A stretch of 64,000 bases of DNA from Pseudomonadota bacterium (GTDB taxonomy: Bacteria; Pseudomonadota; Gammaproteobacteria; Burkholderiales; Burkholderiaceae_C): NCBI GenBank assembly GCA_018241185.1, contig JAFEEH010000198.1, positions 1 through 64,000 of the forward strand. The letters run 5' to 3'. A program made the position numbers and the translations under genes. Positions within the stretch are counted from its first letter, which is position 1; the number at the start of each line of letters is the position of its first letter. Positions 1 through 11,700 of this stretch are shown here, piece after piece. A model generated the notes under the pieces. It did not search any database and was not told where the DNA came from. It saw only the letters and a program-made list of their open reading frames with translations.

Positions 1-171
1 GCGCGAATCCGCGCGTGCCAGCAGGCGCGCCTTGACCTCGTCGGGAAGCGAGCTCGCGCGGATGTCGAAGCGCAGGTGCACGGCGCTCGACACCTTGTTC
101 ACGTTCTGCCCGCCCGCGCCCTGGGCACGGATGGCGGTGAACTCGACCTGGCGTTCGTCGATGAGGATCAT
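1..171 (-). CDS. arfB: Peptidyl-tRNA hydrolase ArfB (partial, N-terminal part)
   Basis: The 57 visible codons begin [20 protein letters not shown] and contain GAGGQNVNK, the GGQ loop of class-I release factors near residues 21-24. In ArfB (YaeJ) this loop hydrolyses peptidyl-tRNA on stalled ribosomes, a rescue route independent of tmRNA. The short N-terminus before GGQ, without codon-recognition domains, fits ArfB rather than RF1 or RF2. The rest of the gene, including the basic C-terminal tail, lies beyond the left edge. Confidence 0.85.
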   Translation of the reverse strand, partial: MILIDERQVEFTAIRAQGAGGQNVNKVSSAVHLRFDIRASSLPDEVKARLLARADSR

Positions 172-185
172 GAAATACGGACTAC

Positions 186-294
186 CGGACGCAGAAGGGA
201 AACCAAAGTGACGCAGAGGACGCAGAAGGATTCAAGAAGCTTTCGGATGTCTCTTTTGCGACCTCTGCGAAACCTTCGCGTCCTCTGCGTCCGG
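186..294. repeat. Imperfect inverted repeat between bktB and arfB
   Basis: The left arm holds ACGCAGAGGACGCAGAAGG (211-229). The right arm reads CCTTCGCGTCCTCTGCGTCC (273-292), its near-complement. Together they can form a long hairpin just after the bktB stop. It may end or stabilise the bktB transcript. I see no strong T-tract. Confidence 0.55.
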
Positions 295-310
295 ATGTCC
301 GATCCCGCCT

Positions 311-1498
311 TCAAACCCGCTCGAAAATCGCTGCGATCCCCTGCCCGCCGCCGATGCACATCGTGACCAGCGCATAGCGGCCCTGCACCCGATGCAGTTC
401 GGCGATCGCCTTGACGGTGATGATCGCGCCGGTGGCGCCCACCGGATGGCCCAGCGAGATGCCGGAACCGTTGACGTTGACCTTGGCCGGGTCGAAGTCC
501 AGTTCCTTCATCACCGCGCAGGCCTGCGCGGCGAAGGCCTCGTTCGACTCGATCACGTCGAGGTCGCTCACCTTCAGGCCGGTGCGCTCCAGCACCTTGC
601 GCGTGGCCGGCACCGGGCCGATGCCCATGTAGGCCGGCTCGACGCCGGCATGCGCATAGCCCACCAGACGCGCCAGTGGCTTGAGCCCCAGCGCCTTTGC
701 ACGCGCCCCTTCGGCCAGGACCACGGCACCGGCGCCGTCGTTGATGCCCGAGGCGTTGCCCGCGGTCACGGTGCCGTTCTCCTTCTTGAACGCGGGCTTC
801 ATGCCGGCCAGCACCTCGACCGTGGTCGCGGCCTTCACATGCTCGTCGGTGTCGAAGACGACGACGCCCTTGCGGGTCTTGATCTCGATGGGAACGATCT
901 GCTCCTTGAAGCGGCCCGCGGCAATGGCGGCCGCAGCACGGCGATGGCTCTCGGCGGCCAGCGCGTCCTGCTGTTCGCGCGTGATGCCGTGGCGAGCGGC
1001 CACGTTCTCGGCCGTGATGCCCATGTGGATCTTCTGCCAGGGGTCGTGCAGGATGCCCAGCATGTAGTCGACGAGCGCCACGTCGCCCATGCGCGCGCCG
1101 TAGCGCGCCGCAGTGTCGAAGTACGGGCCACGGCTCATCGACTCGGAGCCGGCGCCGATCGCCACCTCGCAGTCGCCCAGCGCGATGGCCTGTGCGGCCG
1201 ACACCACGGCCTGCAGCCCTGAACCACACAGGCGGTTGACGTTGAAGGCCGGCGTCTCGACCGGGCAGCCGGCGTCGATGGCGGCCACGCGGCTGAGGTA
1301 GGCATCCTTGGTGTCGGTGGGGATGACGTTGCCCATCACCACGTGGCCGACTTCGGCGGGCGCCACACCGGCGCGTTCGATGGCCGCCTTGACGGCGGTG
1401 GTGGCGAGCTGGGTGTTGGGCACGTCCTTGAGCGAGCCGCCGAAGGTGCCGATGGCGGTACGGGCGGTGCCGACCACGAAGATGTCGCGTGAGGTCAT
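311..1498 (-). CDS. bktB: Beta-ketothiolase (acetyl-CoA C-acyltransferase)
   Basis: This thiolase condenses or cleaves acyl-CoAs, as in polyhydroxyalkanoate synthesis and fatty-acid degradation. The 395-residue protein has the nucleophilic cysteine in NRLCGSG (about Cys91), the histidine in [10 protein letters not shown] and the second cysteine in CIGGGQG near the C-terminus. It reads very like the BktB of Cupriavidus along its length. The ATG at 1498 is chosen because AGGAG lies 7 bases upstream; a TTG two codons earlier is less likely. No phaC or phaB is adjacent, so its pathway here is inferred from family alone. Confidence 0.9.
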   Translation of the reverse strand: MTSRDIFVVGTARTAIGTFGGSLKDVPNTQLATTAVKAAIERAGVAPAEVGHVVMGNVIPTDTKDAYLSRVAAIDAGCPVETPAFNVNRLCGSGLQAVVSAAQAIALGDCEVAIGAGSESMSRGPYFDTAARYGARMGDVALVDYMLGILHDPWQKIHMGITAENVAARHGITREQQDALAAESHRRAAAAIAAGRFKEQIVPIEIKTRKGVVVFDTDEHVKAATTVEVLAGMKPAFKKENGTVTAGNASGINDGAGAVVLAEGARAKALGLKPLARLVGYAHAGVEPAYMGIGPVPATRKVLERTGLKVSDLDVIESNEAFAAQACAVMKELDFDPAKVNVNGSGISLGHPVGATGAIITVKAIAELHRVQGRYALVTMCIGGGQGIAAIFERV

Positions 1499-1633
1499 GA
1501 ACAAACTCCTGGGATGGAAAGAACAGCGAGGTCAGCGCCGACTATGCCGCGAAATTCCCGGCTCGACTGCCGCCGACCGGACGCCAGACCCGGCATTCCC
1601 CGGCCAGCTGCGACAACGCAAGGGGTTTTCAAT

Positions 1634-1690
1634 GCCAAATCGGCCCGCAGCGCCCGTCCTGAATGCGTGGGACGCTATCAAATCAGGAGC
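1634..1690 (-). repeat. Dispersed palindromic repeat, copy 1
   Basis: In minus orientation it shows the family order: a GATAGC half-palindrome, then GGACGGGCGCTG, then GGGCCGATTTGGC. It lies between the start of bktB and the end of the small membrane protein gene. See the copies at 18184, 28191, 35738, 40711, 43945, 50799 and 52004. Confidence 0.75.
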
Positions 1691-1758
1691 AGAAAAGAAG
1701 GCGCCGCTGCGGGCATGGCCGGCAGCGGCGCACGGACTCGCTCAACGCAGGAAGCGAG

Positions 1759-2112
1759 TCAGTCCCGACTCGGGACCGGGCGGGCCCGCACGTCGGTGAC
1801 CTCGTCGCTCCCGCGGCCGATGTTCGCCACCGGGCTCTGGACGGACTCGCCGCGCGCTCGCGCGCCCGCCACGTCCGCGGCCGTCGGTCCGCCCTGTCGG
1901 GCGGCCGCAGCGCGAAAGCGCTCGAAGCCGGCCCGCGGATCGAAGCGGTTGCCGAACATCACGGTCCACGGTGTCAGCGGCTTGCCGGTGAGCCTGGCCC
2001 AGCCGGCGCGGGCCATCCACACCGCGACCAGCAGCAGCGCCGCCACGGCCAGGCTGGCCGCGAACAGCAGACCCATGAAGAACAGAACGACGCGGATCAG
2101 AAAGCTGAACAT
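1759..2112 (-). CDS. Small membrane protein of unknown function
   Basis: The 117-residue protein has a long hydrophobic N-terminus (about residues 4-37, enough for one long or two short membrane helices). It then has a soluble region with PWTVMFGNRFDPRAGF and a low-complexity charged tail. I do not recognise a family. It begins 6 bases after the clpB stop on the same strand, so it is probably read from the clpB transcript. The ribosome-binding site is weak, which fits translational coupling to clpB. Confidence 0.6.
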   Translation of the reverse strand: MFSFLIRVVLFFMGLLFAASLAVAALLLVAVWMARAGWARLTGKPLTPWTVMFGNRFDPRAGFERFRAAAARQGGPTAADVAGARARGESVQSPVANIGRGSDEVTDVRARPVPSRD

Positions 2113-2118
2113 GAACGC

Positions 2119-4740
<2,622 letters not shown>

Positions 4741-4766
4741 GAAAATAAGCCTCCGGACTGGCGCGT

Positions 4767-4794
4767 ATTTGCGGGTTCTACCCGCGAAATCAAG
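4767..4794 (-). promoter_or_regulatory. Sigma-32-like heat-shock promoter of clpB
   Basis: On the minus strand CTTGATT (4788-4794) is followed after 12 bases by CCCGCAAAT (4767-4775). This resembles the heat-shock sigma pattern CTTGAAA / CCCCATnT. It lies 26-54 bases before the clpB start. Spacing is one base shorter than usual. Confidence 0.5.
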
Positions 4795-4993
4795 GCATTT
4801 CCATCGGCCGCAGCCGCTTTTTTGGGCGAAGGCTTGCGCTGGATCAGGCACGGCCCGGCGGCGCACTGCGGGCGATCCCTGTGATGGCGCCAGGGGCCGA
4901 AGGCCCACAATGCGGCCCCGCCGCCCGTTGCGGGCGCAGTTCCTGCATGGCGTTGCGCCTCATTGCAGCTTTCCCATCGGAGTTTCTTCTTCC

Positions 4994-6004
4994 ATGCCTG
5001 CTTCCTATTCCCCGAACTCTTTCCTCGCCGGCGGCACGCGCCTGCTGCGCCGGACCTTCACCGTCGGCGCCCTGCTGGCCGCGGCGGGCCTGGCCCAGGC
5101 CCAGCCGACGGGTGCGCCGATCCGCCTGCTGGTGGGCTTTCCCGCAGGCGCGGGCACCGATGCCATCGCCCGCACGCTGGCCGACAAGCTCAAGGACGAA
5201 CTGGGCACCGCCGTGGTCGTCGAGAACCGCGCGGGTGCGGGCGGACAGATCGCTGCCCAGGCCCTGCGTGCCGCGCCTGCCGATGGCCACACGCTGTTCC
5301 TGACGCACGACCACAGCATCTCCATCCTGCCCCTGGTCACGAAGAACCCCGGCTTCAACCCGGCCACCGACTTCACGCCGGTGGCGGGCTTCGCCACGTT
5401 CGCCAACGTGCTGGCGGTCTCGGGCGCCACGCCGGCCAAGACCATGAACGAGTACGTCAACTGGGTGAAGACCCAGAAGGGCGGCAAGGACACCATCGGC
5501 GTGCCGGCGCCGGGCTCGATCCCGGTCTTCCTGGTGCAGCTGATCGCCAAGAAGTACGGCATCGACGTGCAGGCCGCGCCTTATCGTGGCAGCGCGCCCA
5601 TGACGGCCGACATGCTGGGCAACCAGATCGCGGCCGGCATCGCCTCGGTGCCCGACTTCATCGAATACCAGAAGACCGGCAAGGTGCGCATCGTCGCCAC
5701 CATCGGCGCCAAGCGCGACCCGCTGCTGCCCAGCGTGCCTACCTTCACCGAACTGGGTTTCGAGAACCTGACCGACTACCCCTGGTACGGCGTCTTCGCG
5801 CCCGTGGGCACGCCGCAGCCGGTGGTCGACAAGTTCGGTGCCGCGCTGCAGAAGGTGCTGGCCATGCCCGAGGTGAAGAAGAAGCTCACCGACCTGGGCC
5901 TGAACGTCGCCTACGAGTCGCAGGGCCAGTTCGCCGGCCGCGTGCGCAGCTACACCAACACCTGGGCGGGGATCATCAAGGCGAGCGGCTTCCAGCCGCA
6001 GTGA
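4994..6004 (+). CDS. Bug-family (TctC-type) periplasmic solute receptor
   Basis: This is a tripartite tricarboxylate transporter-type binding protein, a family greatly expanded in Burkholderiales that binds carboxylates in the periplasm. The 336 residues include a signal peptide (RRTFTVGALLAAAGLAQA, cleavage near residue 36; the arginine pair makes Tat export possible), then IRLLVGFPAGAGTDAIAR, the ligand-loop region AGAGGQIAAQ and PYRGSAPMTADMLGNQI, all typical of Bug proteins. No TctA/TctB membrane genes are adjacent, so it is an orphan receptor. A GGAG lies rather far (about 12 bases) upstream of the ATG. Confidence 0.88.
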   Translation: MPASYSPNSFLAGGTRLLRRTFTVGALLAAAGLAQAQPTGAPIRLLVGFPAGAGTDAIARTLADKLKDELGTAVVVENRAGAGGQIAAQALRAAPADGHTLFLTHDHSISILPLVTKNPGFNPATDFTPVAGFATFANVLAVSGATPAKTMNEYVNWVKTQKGGKDTIGVPAPGSIPVFLVQLIAKKYGIDVQAAPYRGSAPMTADMLGNQIAAGIASVPDFIEYQKTGKVRIVATIGAKRDPLLPSVPTFTELGFENLTDYPWYGVFAPVGTPQPVVDKFGAALQKVLAMPEVKKKLTDLGLNVAYESQGQFAGRVRSYTNTWAGIIKASGFQPQ

Positions 6005-6229
6005 TCCATCGGGGCGCGGCTTCCAGACCCTCCGGACACGCCGCTGCCCGCAACTGCGCCAACCATCGGCCAGCGAACCTCCCTCCTGGCCACTTGGCCA
6101 CTCGGCGCTGACCCGCCGCGGCGGGCGCCACTGAGCATCCAAAATCGACCGCTCGGCGGCGGAAGTTGACGAGTCAGGCCGCAGACAGCAGCCGGCGTCG
6201 AACCTTCACATCCTCTTTCATTTTGAAAC

Positions 6230-6829
6230 ATGGACGGGATGCTGATGGATCTTGTACTAGGAAGCCGAGCGCTGAGCGGGCAGCACGGGCCTTGGCAACA
6301 GGGCTTCACGTTGATCGAGCTCATGGTGGTCCTGGTCGTCATCGCGATCCTCGCAGCGGTGGCAACTCCGTCTTTCGTCGGCTTCATCCAGGCGAATCGA
6401 CTCACGGCACGTGCGAGCGCCTTCGCTGCCGATCTGCAGTTGGCGCGCTCCGAGGCCGTCAAGCGCGGTCAGCCCGTGACGGTGTGCGCCTCCAACGATG
6501 GTACGCGCTGCAGCGGCGCCAACATCTGGCAAGCGGGCTGGATCGTCTTCCTCGACGTGGCGGGCGATCGCCAGATCGACAGCAATGCGGGAGACATCGT
6601 GCTGCGCGTGCAGCCTGCATGGACCAGCAACGACACCTTCACGGCCAGCAATGGTGTCGGGGCCATCACGTACAGCCGTGACGGCTTCGCCCTGAATCTC
6701 CCGGCCCAGATCGTGACCCTGACGATCCACACCACGCCAGCCAACGCCAGCGCGACACGTTGCGTGACCGTGAGCAATATAGGACGGCAACAGGTGCAGA
6801 CCCCATCCACAAGCGGCAACTGCATATGA
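6230..6829 (+). CDS. fimT: Type IV pilus minor pilin, FimT/GspH type
   Basis: This is a prepilin-like protein with the class-III signal: basic leader, then G|FTLIELMVVLVVIAILAAV, cut by PilD after the glycine. The roughly 170-residue mature part has the GspH/FimT layout (QLARSEAVKRGQPVTVC, disulphide-forming cysteines near the end). It heads the minor-pilin operon; its stop overlaps the pilV start (ATGA). The exact start is uncertain: ATGs at 6230, 6239 and 6245 are in frame, and the last has GGACGGG six bases before it. Minor pilins prime pilus assembly at the inner membrane. Confidence 0.85.
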   Translation: MDGMLMDLVLGSRALSGQHGPWQQGFTLIELMVVLVVIAILAAVATPSFVGFIQANRLTARASAFAADLQLARSEAVKRGQPVTVCASNDGTRCSGANIWQAGWIVFLDVAGDRQIDSNAGDIVLRVQPAWTSNDTFTASNGVGAITYSRDGFALNLPAQIVTLTIHTTPANASATRCVTVSNIGRQQVQTPSTSGNCI

Positions 6830-7407
6830 AATCCGATCTGCGCCCCCGTGTACACAAAGGGTTCACTCTGATCGAAGTGCTGGTGGCGATCCTCATCGTC
6901 GCGATGGGGGTACTCGGGTTCGCCAAGATGCAGGCCCTTGCATTGACCAGTAGCAGAGTCTCGAGCGCGCGTTCAATCGTAGCGCTGCAGGCGAGCAGCC
7001 TCGCAGCAGCCATGCACACCAACCGCAACTTCTGGGGAGCGGGTACTGCGCCCGCAACATTCGGCACGGTGGGTGCGACGGTGTCCGACGCCACCGGCGT
7101 GCTCAACGCAACGCCACGGCCTGCCTGCAGCGCCGCAGCGGCGCCGCCGGCGCCGGCGTGCACACCCGCGCAACTCGCCGCCTACGACGTCCAAACCTGG
7201 GCCGCAGGCCTGGTTGCGTTGTCCCCGACTGCCACCTCGACAACCACCTGCTCGACGAACGTGGCCGCCACCATCAATTGCGTGCTGTCCATCCAGTGGA
7301 CGGAGGCCTACACCTCCGCGAGCAACAACAACGGTACGGGCACCGCAACCGCCGACAGCGCGGCCACAGGCGGGCAACGCACTTACGTTCTGTACATCCA
7401 ACCATGA
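6826..7407 (+). CDS. pilV: Type IV pilus minor pilin PilV
   Basis: The 193-residue prepilin has a short leader (MKSDLRPRVHKG) and the N-terminal helix FTLIEVLVAILIVAMGVLGF. The phrase MGVLGFAKMQ is characteristic of PilV, a minor pilin of the priming complex. The rest is Ala/Thr/Ser-rich with paired cysteines. The start overlaps the fimT stop and the stop overlaps the pilW start, each by ATGA, which implies translational coupling. Confidence 0.88.
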   Translation: MKSDLRPRVHKGFTLIEVLVAILIVAMGVLGFAKMQALALTSSRVSSARSIVALQASSLAAAMHTNRNFWGAGTAPATFGTVGATVSDATGVLNATPRPACSAAAAPPAPACTPAQLAAYDVQTWAAGLVALSPTATSTTTCSTNVAATINCVLSIQWTEAYTSASNNNGTGTATADSAATGGQRTYVLYIQP

Positions 7408-8159
7408 AGCGGCGAGCGCGTTCCTCCACCCTGCGGCTCGAGCAAGCGGGACTGACCTTGGTCGAGCTGATGGTCGCAATCCTGATCGCAATATTCATGA
7501 CGATGGCCGTGGGCACGATCTACCTGAACATCAAGAGGACGTTCAATGCGCAGAACGGCTTTTCCCAGCTCCAGGACAGCGAGCGCCTGGCGCTGACGAT
7601 GCTGACGACCACCGTGCAGTCGGCCGGATACTTCGTCAATCCCCTCGTCAATACCGCGCAATCGGCGATGCCCGCCGGCACCGTCACCACGTCAGACGGC
7701 GCCACTTCGGCATTCACTGCGCCGGCTCAGGCGATCGTCGGCAGTGGCGACGGCACCGGCACGGGCGCAAGCAGCGACACGTTGAGCGTTCAATACCAAA
7801 CCGCCAGCGGCGATGGATTGATGAACTGTCAAGGCGGCACCAACACTTCGGGCGCCGCGGTGGTGTGGACCAACCGTTTCGCGGTGAACGCCAACCATGA
7901 ACTCACCTGTGCGCTCGACACCGGCGCGGCAACGCCCTTGATCGGCAATGTGTTCGCCATGCACGTGCTGTTCGGCGTGGATACGGATGGGGACGGCAAC
8001 GTGGACAGCTACCTGCCTGCAAGTGCCATCTCGGCCGGCACATGGTCAAACGTCTACACCGCGCAGATCTCGTTGCAGTTCCTGGACTCCACCCAAGCGA
8101 TTGCCCGGCCCCTGCCGCACCCGCTGGTTCAAACCATCGAGCTGATGAATCGCAAATGA
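7404..8159 (+). CDS. pilW: Type IV pilus minor pilin PilW
   Basis: The 251 residues start with a leader ending QAG, followed by LTLVELMVAILIAIFMTMAV. The leucine after the cleavage glycine and the region NGFSQLQDSERLALTMLTTTVQSAGYF are PilW hallmarks (PilW-type assembly protein). It acts with PilV, PilX and FimT at the pilus base or tip. It overlaps pilV and pilX by ATGA at each end. Confidence 0.9.
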   Translation: MKRRARSSTLRLEQAGLTLVELMVAILIAIFMTMAVGTIYLNIKRTFNAQNGFSQLQDSERLALTMLTTTVQSAGYFVNPLVNTAQSAMPAGTVTTSDGATSAFTAPAQAIVGSGDGTGTGASSDTLSVQYQTASGDGLMNCQGGTNTSGAAVVWTNRFAVNANHELTCALDTGAATPLIGNVFAMHVLFGVDTDGDGNVDSYLPASAISAGTWSNVYTAQISLQFLDSTQAIARPLPHPLVQTIELMNRK

Positions 8160-8794
8160 ATCTCCATCCGTTCAAGCCGTTGGTCGCTGCGCATGCGAGG
8201 AGGCGCCCGGCGCCCCTGGCAGGCGCGCCGGGCACTCGCGGCTTCGCGCTCATCGTTAGCCTGCTCATGCTCGTGGTGGTGACACTGCTCGCCGTGGCGA
8301 TGTACCGCAGCGTGGGGCTCGACGAAAAGATCGCAGGCAACACCCTTGAGAAGCAGCGCTCGCTGCAAGCCGCCGACGCGGCATTGCGCTATGGCGAGTG
8401 GTGGATCAGCCAGGGCAGCGCCGCCAGTGGTGGTGCGGGCACAGGCATCGCCTGTCCAGGCACCAATGTCAACGGCGCCACCCCGGACGCCATGCGCACC
8501 TGCAACGCGGCTCTCCTCAACCCGGCCACGCTGCCCTGGACACAGGGCGCCATCAGCTACCAGCCGCCCGGCATGGCGATCAGCACGGCAGGCGGCGTCG
8601 CCAGCGGCAGCAGCGACGTCAACTACGCCAGTGTGCCGCTGCTGTACATCGCCTACCTGGGTCTGGGGCCCGATGGTGCCTCCTTGTTGTACCAGGTGAC
8701 CGGCACCGCATCCGGCGGTAGTGCGGCCACCCGGAGCGTGCTGCAGTCCACCTACGCCATGACACCCGCAACCAAGCGACTCGATCAGCCATGA
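8156..8794 (+). CDS. pilX: Type IV pilus assembly protein PilX
   Basis: The 212-residue protein has a prepilin-like N-terminal helix (RGFALIVSLLMLVVVTLLAVAM) lacking the usual Glu5, followed by MYRSVGLDEKIAGNTLEKQRSLQAAD in two blocks, which is the PilX N-terminal domain. The AADAALRYGEWW segment is also typical. Family knowledge links PilX to pilus priming and, with PilY1, to tip assembly. The start overlaps the pilW stop and the stop overlaps the first candidate pilY1 start. Confidence 0.87.
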   Translation: MNLHPFKPLVAAHARRRPAPLAGAPGTRGFALIVSLLMLVVVTLLAVAMYRSVGLDEKIAGNTLEKQRSLQAADAALRYGEWWISQGSAASGGAGTGIACPGTNVNGATPDAMRTCNAALLNPATLPWTQGAISYQPPGMAISTAGGVASGSSDVNYASVPLLYIAYLGLGPDGASLLYQVTGTASGGSAATRSVLQSTYAMTPATKRLDQP

Positions 8795-11700
8795 AGAAAG
8801 GGTTTGCCATGACCCGGAACCGCTGCTCCGCTGGTCTTCACACATTCCTGGTGCTCGGCATGCTCGTGCCCTCGGCTCGGGCCCAGGTGGTGATCAGCGA
8901 CACCTTGACCGGCACCGCCTCATCCTACAACTGGCAGGCGATCAACGGTGCCTGTCTGACCGCCGGCACCAGCACGGTCATCAGTGACACGAACAAGATT
9001 CCAGGCTGCGTTGGCTTGGGGTATTACGGTGGCAAAAGACTGATCGATGGCAAGGGCGGCTATCTCTCGCAAGGAAAGCCGGACCCCAGCGGCTCCGGGG
9101 CACTGCGCCTGACCAACGGTGACCTCCTCACCGGCAGCTCGACCGGCACCAATCAGACCGGGGCGGTCGTATCGAACTTCACCTTTCCTTCCAACCAGGG
9201 GGTGCAGGTCACCTTCACCACCCTCACCTACGGCGGCAACGGTTACAACAACGGCAGCGCTGCCTCCGGCGCTGACGGCATCACGTTCTTTCTCGCGGAT
9301 GGCTCCAAACCGGCCAGCGTCGGCGCCCTCGGCGGTAGCCTGGGCTACAGCTGCTCCAACGTCAATGACAGCTACAGCGGCGTGCAAGGAGGGTACATCG
9401 GCGTCGGTGTCGACGAGTTCGGGAATTTCGTGAACGGATCTGCCATCACGCAAACAACCACGACCACGAGTGCCAGTACCTCGACGACCACACAGACCTA
9501 TACCGGAAACATACTCACCGACAGCACGGGTGCGCCGACGACCAATCCCCCCACTTGGCGTAACGGAACGCCCACACCCACCACGACCGGGCCCACGACC
9601 ACAGGCGGGCAGAGCACGTCGAGCTCGGTGACGGTGACCGGAACGGCGCCCAACCCCACCACCACGACGGGTGGCACAACGGCGCCGACGATCACTTCCA
9701 AATGGACCTACACCGCGAGCAATCCGACCAAGCGGGGCAGCGGCAGCACGGCCGTCTACACGATCCCGGCAACCTACACGGTCACAACAACCACCACCGT
9801 GCCCGCTTCGACGTCCAGCAGCTATTCGATTTCCAAGGGCGACAACACGGCCTCCAGTGCCCAGGGCGCGGGAGGTGGCACCAAGCGGCCCGGCCGAATC
9901 AGCGTGCGAGGCTCGGGCAACGTCAATTGGGCCTGGCTGAACGCGACCTATCCGACCCTGTTCCCGGGCAGCCTGTCGGCCAATGACCAGAAGGTGGCGG
10001 TGCAGAACACCTGTGCGGCCGGGTTCCCGTACAACAACACTGGCGTGCCGGTGACGTTGAACGGAAGCACCGTCAGCAACGGTGCGTACTATCCCACCGC
10101 CGTGGCCGACTACCCGATGCTGGCGAGCAGTGCATTGCCCAGCGGCTCGACGATCTACAGCCAGGAAGCGACCAGCAATTCCGTCGGCAGCAGCCCGGCG
10201 CGCGACAGCGCCACCCCGATCACCTACGCACTGAGCGTCAGCCAGAACGGCCTGCTGAATCTTTCGTACAGCTACAACGGCGGAACCTCCGTGCCGGTCA
10301 TCACCAACCAGTCGATTACTGCATCGAATGGTCCGATCCCGTCGACTTTCCGCTTCGGGTTTTCCGCTGGTACCGGCGGTGGAAGCAACGTGCACGAGAT
10401 CTCGTGCTTCAAGGCCGCGCCTCTCAATGCCTCTGCCAGTTCTGCAGGGGTGAATTTCCAGCAGTCTGCAAGGGTGGAGGTCGGATCGCAAGCCTACTTG
10501 GCCTTCTACCACCCGATCAACTGGTGGGGACAACTCACGGCCAACAACCTGGTCGTGGATTCGACGACCAACGCGGTGTCGATCAACCCGGTGGCCAATT
10601 GGGACGCCAGTTGCGTTCTAACCGGCGGCACCTGCAACGCGACCGGCTTGAGCGCTGTGGCACAAAACTGGAGCGGCCGCAACGTCATGACGTGGAATGA
10701 CGCGGGCGCGAAGGGCGTACCGCTGACATGGGCCAACCTGAGCAATGCTCAGCAGAGCTTGCTCGATCCGGTGGCGGCGAGTTCCAGCAGATCCAAACGC
10801 CTCGATTTCCTGCTGGGCGACCGTAGCAACGAGATCAAGACCGATGGCACAGGCACGTACCGCGTCCGCAACAGCGTGCTGGGCGACATCGGCAATTCCA
10901 GCCCGACCTGGGTCGGCGCCCCCTCCTCGCCGTACAGCGGCAACTGGAAGGACCTGCTCCGTCCCGCGGCGACCATGCCCGAGGGCTCGACCTCGTACGC
11001 CACCTTCGCAGCCAGCAACGCGACGCGCACGAACGTGGTCTATGTCGGGGCCAACGACGGCCTGCTGCATGGTTTCAGGGCGGGGGCGTACAACAGCAGT
11101 GGGCGCTTCGACACGACGGTGGCCCCCAACGACGGATACGAAATGCTGGCCTACATGCCGGCGGCAGTGATCGGGACGATCCACTCGCTCAATGGATCGC
11201 CTCCGGCGGTAGTGGATGGCACGGGCAGCAATGGCAATGTGCTCCTGGACTATTCCTCGGCCCAGTACAGCCACAACACCTTCGTCGACGCCACCCCGGG
11301 CGCCGGCGAGCTCTACTACAGCGGCGCGTGGCACACCTGGCTCGTGGGCGGCCTGGGTTCTGGTGGCAACGGCAACAACCAGGGCAACGCCTCTGGCGTC
11401 ATCGGCAACAACGCCACCACACCTCCGCCCATCGGCTTCGGCGCCGTCTATGCGCTGGACGTCACGGACCCTAGCCGCTTCGCTCAAACGGCCGCAGCAG
11501 CCAGCGACACCGTGATCGGCGAATGGAATTCGAACACCTTGACCTGCGTCGGCGACAACAGCACCTCGATGTGCCGCAACAGCCTGGGCAACGTCAGCGG
11601 CACACCTATCGTCCGTCGGCTGCATGACGGCAACTGGGCTGTGATATTCGGCAACGGGCTCAACAGCAGCACAGGCCAGGCGGGCATTTTCGTCATGACG

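Noticed and set aside
1..171. Release factor RF1/RF2 instead of ArfB
   Set aside because: The GGQ motif comes about 20 residues from the start, with no room for the codon-recognition domain.
9430..9830. Thr/Ser-rich tract of pilY1 as a possible CRISPR or tandem repeat array
   Set aside because: The triplet-like repetition is low-complexity protein coding (ACC/ACG/AGC codons) without regular spacer length.
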